Source: Acanthamoeba lenticulata
Taxonomy: Eukaryota > Discosea > Longamoebia > Acanthamoebidae
Reading direction: 5' to 3'
Length of the DNA stretch: 13,278 bases
Assembly: GCA_002179805.1 (NCBI GenBank)
Contig: NAVB01004631.1
Span: 1 to 13,278 of the forward strand
Below are positions 1 to 7,289 of the stretch, piece after piece (within the stretch, counting starts at the first letter, position 1; each line of letters starts with the position of its first letter). The translations under genes and the position numbers were made by a program. A model generated the notes under the pieces. It made no database searches. It had not been told where the DNA came from and saw only the letters and a program-made list of their open reading frames with translations.

Positions 1-100
1 ATTAATTTATAATTCTTTTTATTTAAATCTTTGAAAAACTGATGATTTGATGAACTTATTGTTATTTTTATTTTATTTTTTATTTTTAAAATAATTCTAG
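1..100 (+). other. AT-rich stretch, probably the 3' end of an intron
   Basis: These 100 bases are almost entirely A and T, unlike the GC-rich DNA that follows. They end in TTCTAG directly before open coding sequence at 101. The reading frame that makes sense downstream has a stop (TAG, 98-100) here and no ATG between 101 and 191, so coding must enter at 101 through a splice acceptor. I therefore read the stretch as the tail of an intron of a gene starting left of the window. It is much more AT-rich than the other introns here, so an AT-rich insertion or a contig-end artefact is possible. Confidence 0.45.
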
Positions 101-1223
101 TCGGTGGAGAGCCTGTTCCCGAGGGGAACGGCGCAACCCGAGGTTAAAACCTTTGTCGACAACTTCCTCTATGACTTTGGGCAGTGTCTCGGTACGTCGC
201 TTCCGTTTTCGCGTTCGTTCTTTAAGGGTTAGTGCGCTGCAAGTGCTGACGATGAGCCACATGATGACGTCGCGGCCCGCGGCCACAGGCAAGTCCGATT
301 GTGTTCACTTGTTGGAGTCGCGATTGGTCACCGGCGCTTCGGTGGAAACTGCCAAGTTGGTTGGACGACCATCAACGACGACGGCGACGACGGCAGCGCC
401 GTCCCAGCCGGCGGGCATCGTTGCTGTTGTTGGGCCGCACGCGGAGCGGGTGCAGGCCCGGCTGGCCCTGCTCGAGCGCCTCTTTGGTCTCTCGGCCGTG
501 CTGTCGTCGACCGGCTGGGGCCTCGTCAACTTTGCCTTCTCGCCTGACTTCCTCGACGCGCTGGGCGGCCGAGAGGAAAAAGCGAAAGCGATGGAAAAAG
601 AGAAAGCGACGGAGACAACGAAAACTCCAGAGGCCGCCAATACGAACGTTGCCAGCGGCTCCGGCGCGCTCCCTTTCCACCTGAAGATCAGCGTCGCACA
701 GAGCGTCGAGGCCGTCGAGTACTTGAACAAGACCCTGGCCAAGAACGAAAGCGAAAGCGAAAACGACAGCGAAAAACGATCAGCCAGCGCCGCACCGGTG
801 TGCCTCATGCTGGGCGGCTACATCGACGGCTACGTCAAGCAGGCGATCACGTCGTGTCCAGGCGCGCGTGGCGCTCCGCTTCACCTGGCCCCGGACGACC
901 TGGCCACGGTCGAAGTGGCCTGCAAGGCCCGCGGCGCCGAGTGCTGCGAGTTTGTCACGACCCACGTGGATCACCTTGCTGACGTCATCAAGCGGGAGCT
1001 CGACGACCGACCTGTACGTGCGCGCCCTCACGTTGTTGAGCGTGGTGGGGGCCACAAAACTGATTTTCTACGTTCGTCTTGCGCGCAGGGGTCGTCGATG
1101 GAGTGCCTGGTCGGGTTGCTCAAAATCGTCCGCGGGCGGCACAAGAGCGGCCGTGGTTGGCTCGCCCACTGCCTGGAGACTTCCTCGTCTTCGTCTTCGT
1201 CCTCTTCCACGAAGCGAGTGTGA
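101..1223 (+). CDS. V4R (4-vinyl reductase-type) domain protein, 5' partial
   Basis: Proposed exons are 101-191, 244-1013 and 1089-1223; introns of 52 and 75 nt keep the frame and give about 331 visible residues. The first exon encodes TFVDNFLYDFGQCL, like the opening helix of V4R domains. The middle exon has a GWGLVNF segment, then a glycine turn (LMLGGYIDGYVKQAI) and VACKARGAECCEFV, which matches the C-terminal V4R signature (Cys, then G-x-x-x-C-E/R-F-V). V4R domains bind small hydrophobic ligands and are related to TRAPP/Bet3 folds; the ligand here cannot be told. Two Lys/Glu/Ser-rich low-complexity inserts lie in the domain and the C-terminus is poly-Ser. The intron 1014-1088 contains no in-frame stop, so it could be retained; removing it is preferred because both borders are good (CCT/GTACGT and CGCAG/GG). 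The first intron uses AAG as acceptor and is less certain. The family call is moderate. Confidence 0.6.
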
Positions 1224-1249
1224 AGGCATCACGACCGCTGCTGTACTGT

Positions 1250-1255
1250 AATAAA
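1250..1255 (+). terminator. polyadenylation signal AATAAA
   Basis: Canonical AATAAA 26 nt after the TGA stop of the V4R-domain gene, placed as expected for its mRNA 3' end. Confidence 0.6.
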
Positions 1256-1952
1256 GCACCAGCAATTTTTTTAATTTCTTTGGCGAAGCACGACGCAGGA
1301 GAACAGGCGATCAAGCCTCAGCTGCTACAACTCAGGCGCGAGGACCCTTCATCACGGTCTTGCTTTCATTTCCCCCTCCACCTCCGCTTCACCTTCCTTC
1401 AGGCTCCCTCGTGGCTTGATACCTCCTCTTCCGCTTCGTTTGACTCATCTCCGCATGGATCTCTGTTTGGATAAGGGTTCGCAAGGCAAGCGCGGCCCGG
1501 AGGACTTGGTTTGGTTTATATTCCATCGTGAAGCTTGTCACTCTTGTGAAGACACAGTAGAATGTTGACACCCAGCTCATGGCGTAGATAGTAAACCGAT
1601 ATCTGGTCCACTGCACGCCGTAACTGACACTCTCTGAAGTATGGGCCAAGGACTCTCGCATCAGTGCTCCTAGCTTGTGCATTTCCGCTTGGCAAGTTTT
1701 CGTGGTTAGTTGCAAGAATCAGAGCATCAGAGATGATCGTCTCCACCTTCACCGTCAGCATTCTTCTCCAAACTGTCCTCCTTCATGCTGGTGTGGGTCG
1801 CTCCTACTTCTTTCTCATCATACTTGTCCTTGGTTTGCTTTCTCTTTTTTCTCGGGACATATCTCTTCCTTGCCCACTTGGTTCTCTTTCCTCTCATCAG
1901 CATGGTTGATCAACTGTACAGTACACAGAGCAAACACAACAGGCCCAGTCCC
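1256..1952. other. gap between convergent genes, no recognised gene
   Basis: About 700 nt lie between the 3' ends of the V4R and E2 genes. I recognise no gene. Three weak minus-strand reading frames overlap here: 1903-1727 (58 residues, Lys/Arg-rich, beginning MLMRGKRTKWARKRY), 1761-1516 (81 residues) and 1715-1389 (108 residues). Their codon use is less GC-biased than the other genes and no domain is visible. They could be fragments of one decayed or spliced gene, or chance frames. Confidence 0.35.
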
Positions 1953-2004
1953 TTACAAAAAAAAGGCATTCGCCTAAAAAGCAACTTGTTAAGTGGAAAC
2001 ATGG

Positions 2005-2727
2005 TTATTGGAAGCTCCTCACACCATTTACAAATCTTACGCCTGCTGACACGGCAGGCCACCGACGAGTGATCGCAGCGGGGGCAACCGCTTCGTTTGC
2101 TGGCGTCTCTTCATCAGTTGGTACAACGGTTGGTCGAGTTGGTACCGGCGCGACTTGCGTGGTTGCCGTCGCGTTGAACCGGTTGACAAGCTGCGACACC
2201 GGGACGGACGAGCTGTGCCTCTCGTACTCGCGCTCAGGCTCGGACGCGGGATCTAGTTCAATCTGCTGAGGGAAGTTCTGGCCAGCAACAGACAGCCCGT
2301 ACAGCGACATTCGCACGAGACGAGCAAACCTGGACTCGTCGTTTATGCAGTCCCCGTTGAGGCGCGAGTCCAGGTTGGGGTGATAGAGCAGCCACAGGAG
2401 TGCATGCGCGTAGTCCACCAGTCGTACGTTGCTGTTCCATTCATCACGTAGAATGTTGAAGCAGATGGAGCCATCGTAGCCAATGTTGGGATGAAAGATC
2501 TTGGTGGCGCAGGTGACGCTGGCCACCTCGTTGGGGTAGGTCGGGGGTAGGTTGATCTTGAAGACGAAGCGACCCCCCGCGTAGAGGCCACCTGTTGGTG
2601 TGAGGACGACATCGACCTTGGTAAGGTCTTCCTCAGATGGGAACGTGACCGTGATCTGGCCGTCAGAGAAGGACTTGAAGTTGATCTGTGAGAACTCCTT
2701 CAGAATAACCTTGTTGATACTCGTCAT
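2005..2727 (-). CDS. UBC12-like E2 conjugating enzyme with C-terminal tail
   Basis: Ubiquitin-like-protein conjugating enzyme (E2), cytosolic or nuclear. The UBC fold spans about residues 1-150: a GGLYAGGRFVFKINLPPTYP strand-loop (46-65), the HPN motif (79-81) and the catalytic cysteine Cys89 in DGSICFNILRDEW. The phrase C-x-N-I-L-R-(D/E)-(D/E)-W and the pattern around it resemble NEDD8 E2s (UBC12/UBE2M) more than ubiquitin E2s, so NEDD8 transfer to cullins is the best inference. The N-terminal docking extension of UBC12 is missing. Residues 151-240 form a Thr/Pro/Val-rich tail not found in standard E2s. Unspliced, the frame ends at TAA 2007-2005. A very good alternative intron (GTAAGA donor at 2040, TTTTTAG acceptor at 1974, 67 nt) would replace the last 12 residues by ANAFFL and end at 1953. 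The start ATG lies about 50 nt below a TATA-like site. An E2 is certain; the NEDD8 assignment is moderate. Confidence 0.85.
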   Translation of the reverse strand: MTSINKVILKEFSQINFKSFSDGQITVTFPSEEDLTKVDVVLTPTGGLYAGGRFVFKINLPPTYPNEVASVTCATKIFHPNIGYDGSICFNILRDEWNSNVRLVDYAHALLWLLYHPNLDSRLNGDCINDESRFARLVRMSLYGLSVAGQNFPQQIELDPASEPEREYERHSSSVPVSQLVNRFNATATTQVAPVPTRPTVVPTDEETPANEAVAPAAITRRWPAVSAGVRFVNGVRSFQ

Positions 2728-2774
2728 TGCCGCAGCTGCTTCGTGTTGTGTTCATCCGGCGGCACAAGCAAGAC

Positions 2775-2781
2775 ATTTATA
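2775..2781 (-). promoter_or_regulatory. TATA-like element of the E2 gene
   Basis: TATAAAT on the minus strand, about 48 nt upstream of the E2 start codon. With initiation 25-30 nt downstream, this leaves a 5' leader of roughly 20-25 nt, typical of compact amoeba genes. The rest of 2728-3025 holds nothing else I can identify. Confidence 0.5.
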
Positions 2782-3025
2782 GTATTCGAATGCCAGCCTT
2801 AGCGACGAGGCCCTTCACTTCAGGTGTCCCTTCCTCTACGCGTCGGTTCCGCTACGCTGGCCTTCTCCTCCAGCTTTTCTCTTCCGCTTTTGTCGGCAGA
2901 AACGAGGGACTTGGTTTCCCTGCAACCACGTCATGCTGACGCGGACGTGTAGAAGAAGAAGGTGTGTAGCGCCTCACAGGAGGGTGTTTGGTTTATGTGC
3001 CATGATATATATCACCCAGTACGCC

Positions 3026-3863
3026 TTACTGGGAGACGAGGTTGGGGTTGATGCCGTAGGGCTCTTGCGAACGTTGCTTCTTGGAGGGCTTCTTTCCGCC
3101 CGAGGCCTTGTTGATGGCCGCCCGGTTGGCCTTGAGCGTGCCCTCCTCGAGCTCTTCGTCCCACTCAATGTCCGCTTCGACAGCTTCCTTCTTGTCCTGC
3201 CGACGCTGGTTCTCTCGTGCCTTCCGCTCTTCCCTATCCTTCTTCTTGGCATCGACCTCGCGTTGCCGCTGCAACTGCTGCTTCCTGTGCACTCTCACCT
3301 TGAGGCGAAAGCCATGTGCAAAGAGGGTTGGGGGATCATGCCACGAACCTGATCTCCTTTTTCTTCTGCTGCCTTTCCCTGCGCTCTAAACGCTTTTTCT
3401 CCTTGGCTTCCTTGGCTTCCTTCTTCTTGGCAAGCTCCGCCTGGGATGAGGTGCCGGACTCTTCCTCTTCCTCCACCTCCTCTACGTCTTCTTCCTCGTC
3501 GTCTTCGTCATCAGTGTAGTCAGTCTCGTCTTCTTCTTCTTCTTCTTCTTCTTCCTCGTCGTCTTCAGGCTCTTCGCGCGCTTTCTTGTCCTGTACGCAG
3601 GTGGCGTCGAATTGAGCAATCTAGAGTACTCTCTATTAACCTCTGTGCAGTACGTATACCTCCTTGACAGCAGGCCGCCCTTCTCGGCCAGAAGAGCTGG
3701 CGAACAAGCACTGCGGGACGACATTCAATTGCCCACGGGAAAGCAAAGGACGAACCGGAGCGTCTGCCCCACCGCGGAAGAGGCAAGTGCTGCCTCCAGC
3801 GATGGAGCCTTGAGTGTGCCGCTGCAAAGCACCACTCCGCACCACCAACAGATTGCGTCTCAT
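3026..3863 (-). CDS. unknown protein: mitochondrial-type presequence, poly-Glu, coiled coil
   Basis: Exons on the minus strand are 3863-3660, 3590-3349 and 3284-3026, with introns of 69 and 64 nt (donors GTATAC and GTTCGT, acceptors GTACAG and GCACAG). The frame closes to give 234 residues. Residues 1-60 (MRRNLLVVRSGALQRHTQGS at the start) are rich in Arg and Ser with only one acidic residue, and end near LFASSSGR; this looks like a cleavable mitochondrial targeting sequence. Residues about 74-114 are an Asp/Glu block with nine consecutive Glu. Residues about 118-190 are a Lys/Glu/Arg-rich helix likely to form a coiled coil. The tail has IEWDEELEEG, a Lys-rich patch (GGKKPSKKQR) and ends EPYGINPNLVSQ. 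I do not recognise the family. Upstream in-frame ATGs exist but run into the opposite F-box gene. A weaker alternative acceptor at 3299 would require the poorer GTGGCA donor. If the first exon were wrong, the rest would instead suggest a nuclear or nucleolar protein. Confidence 0.6.
3531..3554. repeat. trinucleotide repeat (TTC)8 / (GAA)8
   Basis: Eight perfect TTC units on the plus strand, read as GAA (Glu) codons in exon 2 of the minus-strand gene. It encodes most of the poly-Glu run and could vary in length between strains. Confidence 0.85.
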
Positions 3864-3968
3864 CTTGCTTTTCGAACTACTCAAGCGTTTGCGAAAAGAA
3901 AGTGAAATGATTTGTGAAATTATGCCCACAAGAAGAGTGAAGCGAACCCCGCACGGCTGCACCAGCAC
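3864..3968. promoter_or_regulatory. short bidirectional promoter region
   Basis: Only 105 nt separate the start codons of the divergent coiled-coil gene (-) and F-box/ankyrin gene (+), so promoters and 5' leaders of both must lie here or overlap the genes. No TATA box is visible. Confidence 0.4.
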
Positions 3969-5567
3969 ATGATGGACGAGCTCATGGTTGAAGTGGTGGG
4001 CCTGGTGCTTAGCCATGTGACGCCCCTTACTCTTCCTGCTACGGGTGCCATATGCCGCAAGTGGCGCCAGGCTCTCCGCGACCACACGCCCGCGGCCACC
4101 TCCACTTTGCGAGCCACGACTCGGCCCCCTTGGAAGTTAAGCGCTCGCATCGCGGGCAAGGGCTGGTTCTCAACGCTCCAGTGGGCTCGCGGCCAAGGCT
4201 GCTTGTGGGACCCACATACGTGTGCCGCGGCGGCCGAGGCCGGCCACCTGGAGATGCTGCAGTGGGCTCGCGCCCATGGATGCCCCTGGGACAAGACTGT
4301 GTTTGACGCCGCGGCGCAACTCGGCCACCTCGAGATGCTGCAGTGGTTGTATGACCAGAACTGCCCACAAAGCACCGAGTCGTGGTGCAACAAAGCCGCA
4401 GAGGAAGGGCATCTCGCGGTGCTCCAGTGGGCGAACGAGCACAACTACCCGATACACCATGCGGTCATACGCACTGGTGCCGCGCGAGGTGGCCACCAAG
4501 CGGTGTTCGATTGGCTGGGTGTGAAAAACCTGCGCAACCGCGAGGTGTTGTTCGGCGTGTGTGCGGCCGCGGCCAGGGGCGGCCATCTGGAGGTCCTGCA
4601 GTGGCTGCGCCGCAACAACTACGGATGGGACGAGGTGACTTGCGAGCAAGCAGCGGCCGGCGGTCATTTGGGCCTTCTTCAATGGGCGCGGGAGCAAGGT
4701 TGTCCATGGGACATTCGCACCTGTGAAGCTGCCGCCAAAGCCGGCCATCTTGATATGCTCCAGTGGGCGCAAGCCAACGGTTGTCCGTGGGGCGCGAGGA
4801 TACGCGTCGCGGCGGTGGGGGGCGGCCACCTGATGATCCTACAGTGGCTTCACGACAACGGCTGTCCACCCGACCCGCACGAGGCTATTGTGGCCGCGAG
4901 AATCGGACGCTTTGATATCCTCCAGTGGCTGGACACCAATGGATATAACGTCGCCGAAGAACGCGTGACTAGTGCGGCCGCTCGGGCTGGCCACCTTCCG
5001 ATGTTGCAGTGGCTGCACGCCAAGGGCTGTGTATTGTCCGACGATGTCTGCGTCGGTGCGGCACAGAACGGACACCTTGAAATGCTGCAATGGGCGCGTG
5101 CCAATGGCTGTTCGTGGGACAGCACGACTCTTCACGCCGCTGCTGAGGAAGGCAATTTGGCCGTGCTCCAGTGGGCGCACGCCAGCGGCTGCCCGCGGGA
5201 CAGCATGACTTGTGCTTTAGCCGCCAAGGGAGGCCACCTCGACGTGCTCCAGTGGGCGCGTGCCAATGGTTTTCCGTGGAGCACTTTGGTGACTGCCAAT
5301 GCGGCCTCGGCTGGCCATCTCGATGTGCTGTGGTGGGCCCTCAACGAAGGTTGTCCATGGAACTCGAAGACGCTGGAGTCTGCCCACGCCGAGCCTATCA
5401 AAGCCATGCTGCGCCAGGTCTGGCACAAGGGCACGGCGCAGCTCCGGGGAGGCTCCGAGTATGAGGCGATGGTGCAACTGCTCGAGGACCCTGCTAGCCG
5501 CCAGGCGGCCCGAGCTGAACCGCCGAGGCCCTCACTGCGACGCGACTTTATCGACCGTGATGGGTGA
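3969..5567 (+). CDS. F-box protein with about 15 LQWA-type ankyrin-like repeats
   Basis: A single uninterrupted frame of 532 residues. Residues 2-38 (LMVEVVGLVLSHVTPLTLP then AICRKWRQAL) fit an F-box, which would bind Skp1 in an SCF ubiquitin ligase. From about residue 65 to 460 there are about 15 repeats of 26-28 residues of the form GHLEMLQWARANGCPWD followed by TCxAAAxxG. These are the ankyrin-like repeats expanded in Acanthamoeba and in giant viruses that infect it. They probably present a substrate-binding face, so the likely role is substrate recruitment for ubiquitination; the target is unknown. The last 70 residues leave the repeat pattern. No introns, unlike most neighbours, although the E2 gene may also be intronless. 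MM at the start offers two adjacent ATGs (3969, 3972). No AATAAA follows on this strand; the 3' end meets the convergent glucanase gene 104 nt away. Confidence 0.88.
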   Translation: MMDELMVEVVGLVLSHVTPLTLPATGAICRKWRQALRDHTPAATSTLRATTRPPWKLSARIAGKGWFSTLQWARGQGCLWDPHTCAAAAEAGHLEMLQWARAHGCPWDKTVFDAAAQLGHLEMLQWLYDQNCPQSTESWCNKAAEEGHLAVLQWANEHNYPIHHAVIRTGAARGGHQAVFDWLGVKNLRNREVLFGVCAAAARGGHLEVLQWLRRNNYGWDEVTCEQAAAGGHLGLLQWAREQGCPWDIRTCEAAAKAGHLDMLQWAQANGCPWGARIRVAAVGGGHLMILQWLHDNGCPPDPHEAIVAARIGRFDILQWLDTNGYNVAEERVTSAAARAGHLPMLQWLHAKGCVLSDDVCVGAAQNGHLEMLQWARANGCSWDSTTLHAAAEEGNLAVLQWAHASGCPRDSMTCALAAKGGHLDVLQWARANGFPWSTLVTANAASAGHLDVLWWALNEGCPWNSKTLESAHAEPIKAMLRQVWHKGTAQLRGGSEYEAMVQLLEDPASRQAARAEPPRPSLRRDFIDRDG

Positions 5568-5600
5568 GATCCCTTGCGTGTTGTACTTGAGCACAAAAGT

Positions 5601-5606
5601 TTTATT
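5601..5606 (-). terminator. polyadenylation signal AATAAA of the GH16 gene
   Basis: AATAAA on the minus strand, 65 nt past the GH16 stop codon and only about 35 nt from the stop of the convergent F-box gene, so the two mRNA 3' ends probably overlap. Confidence 0.55.
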
Positions 5607-5670
5607 TTGAAAAAACATTTTTTGGGGCAACGAGCTCGAGCTGTGGCCCTTGGTCTGGTCAGAAGACTCC

Positions 5671-7137
5671 TCAGAACTGGTACTCGTAGACCTTGATCGA
5701 GTTGAAACGCCAGTACGCCTCGTTGTAGGCGCCAGGCGCGTTCTGCGCAACGTTCCTGCAGGTGGTTTGACACCCTTGATCATCAAACAGATCGTCTGTG
5801 CACCCACACACATGTCAACAAGAATCAATGTTGCAGAACTTGGAAGAAGAGGACGTACTGGCCCAGTCGCCGCAGAAGTTGATGTTGATGATGAGCTGCA
5901 TGTCGTAGAAGTGGCTCAGCGAGCAGTCGCTTCCCATGTTGAACGCAGCCACAGGGCTGTTCACATGGATAACCAGGTCGTCAGTTCCTACCGTTTGAAT
6001 AGAAGAGGAGAAAAAGTAGCACGTACGTGCCCCAGTTGGAGGGGATGGGATTTCCAGACAGGATGTCGCTGGGAATGTTGTTGCGAGGGAAGAACCACAC
6101 CTTGATCGGCCAGCCATTGCCGAATTCTGATCAAGTTGCTGGTGAGCAGCACGCTTGTAGTGGACGGTTTGCGGGGACACCGTACCAGTAGCGTAGATTC
6201 CTCCACCGCCACCGTTGAACGCAGGGCCGAATCCACCACTTGCGCCAATGATACCACAACCCTGAACAACCAGGATTACCGTCAATTCAAGCCAGAGTAA
6301 AGAGGGAGCCAGAGAGGAGAGCATACCTGGTTATCGTACTGGCCGGGGGCGTGGATGTAGCAGTTCTTGGCCTGCCCAACATTGTTAAGGCCAGCAGCCC
6401 ACGTGCCGGTGAAGGAATTGGCCGCTTGGTTGACCATGGTGCAGCCATCTGTCGTGTGCAGGGTCATCTACCCACCACGGGTGGTTAGTCCTTGACCTCC
6501 ACACAGAAGACAGGCGCAGCGCAGGGCAAGGGACGAACTTGGTTGACGTTGCTGTAGCCAACGTTCTCAATGATGTCGATCTCACCACCAGCAGGCCAGT
6601 TGGGGCCAAGAAGCCAGACAGCCGGGAATGTGCCTGGCCACGTTTGTTGATGTGAGTCTGTCGTGGTGTGGTGGAGCAAGAGATAGAAGAATGGTGCCCG
6701 TACCACAACCAACGGGGATGTGTGTCACATCAGCAATGAATAACCCGCTGTTGTACTTGTTGAATGACTCAAGCCGCACAGAAGTACGACCACGCCCATT
6801 GGAGGGGACAACATTGGTGTAGTCCACTCCAACGTAGACGCTGGAGCTGCTTGCTGAGATCAAGCCGTTGGCTGCAATATCCCATCGTTGTGGTTATTCC
6901 ATAATCTTGTGATGAAGTGGTAGTGAGATGCAGGAGGTTACCTTGGGCAGTGGCCCTGTCGACGTAGTTGACGTAGCTGTTGGGAACAAGGTCGTCATCG
7001 GTGCTGAATTTGAAGTTATCAAAGAAGGTGGTGCCACTGAAGTTGTCCTTCAGCGTGTAGGCAGACTGTGCGCTGCCAACAAAGGAACAGGCCAGCATCA
7101 GCACAAAAACAAGAGAGCAGATCTTCTTCATGGTCAT
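5671..7137 (-). CDS. secreted GH16 endo-beta-1,3(4)-glucanase
   Basis: Eight minus-strand exons: 7137-6942, 6871-6704, 6633-6539, 6467-6327, 6261-6186, 6126-6027, 5956-5859, 5795-5671. All seven introns are GT-AG and 59-71 nt. The joined frame is 999 nt, 332 residues. An N-terminal signal peptide (about residues 1-25, a Leu/Val/Phe core ending GSAQSA) implies secretion or delivery to the food vacuole. The GH16 active site is intact: [11 protein letters not shown] with nucleophile Glu139, Asp141 and acid/base Glu144, preceded by HIPVGCG and [11 protein letters not shown]. Later family landmarks are [37 protein letters not shown] and [13 protein letters not shown]. The layout is closest to fungal-type mixed-linkage/laminarin-cleaving GH16 enzymes. 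Likely role: cutting beta-1,3- or 1,3-1,4-glucans of food cells or remodelling its own wall at encystment. A second ATG two codons downstream could also start translation. Confidence 0.93.
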
Positions 7138-7280
7138 TGTTTTCCTCCTTCGCAGTTGTGTCCTGCAGAGTGAGGTGGGTTTGCCAATGAGCACAATGCA
7201 CTGTGGGTAAGCTTGAGGTGAGAGATGTATGTACAAGGGTGAACTGGAGCAGGTGAACTTACTCAGGGGTCAGTCACCAC

Positions 7281-7288
7281 CTTATATA
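7281..7288 (-). promoter_or_regulatory. TATA box of the GH16 gene
   Basis: TATATAAG on the minus strand inside CCTATATAAGG, about 144 nt upstream of the GH16 start codon. Initiation about 30 nt downstream would give a leader near 115 nt. Confidence 0.5.
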
Positions 7289-7289
7289 G

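Noticed and set aside
3026..3590. Assignment of the charged minus-strand protein to PDAP1 (28 kDa heat- and acid-stable phosphoprotein)
   Set aside because: Both have acidic and K/E-rich parts and an NPNxV phrase, but the order of segments is different and the rest does not match.
3920..4829. Long minus-strand frames (3920-4444 and 4170-4829) opposite the F-box/ankyrin gene
   Set aside because: They are antisense shadows produced by the GC-rich repeat codons; the plus strand carries the family repeats and the F-box.
5560..5575. Splice donor (GTGAGA) overlapping the stop codon of the F-box gene
   Set aside because: The gene body is otherwise intronless and the only room downstream is the 104-nt gap to the convergent gene; no convincing coding exon follows.
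5985..6033. GC-AG intron joining GH16 exons 6 and 7
   Set aside because: It gives an in-frame join, but the GTACGT donor at 6026 with the acceptor at 5957 yields the family sequence NWGTPVAAFN and a 70-nt intron like the others.
7164..7262. Intron in the GH16 5' leader starting at a GTAAGT donor
   Set aside because: With the TATA box at 7281-7288, transcription should start at about 7255, downstream of or on the donor, so the site is unlikely to be in the transcript.
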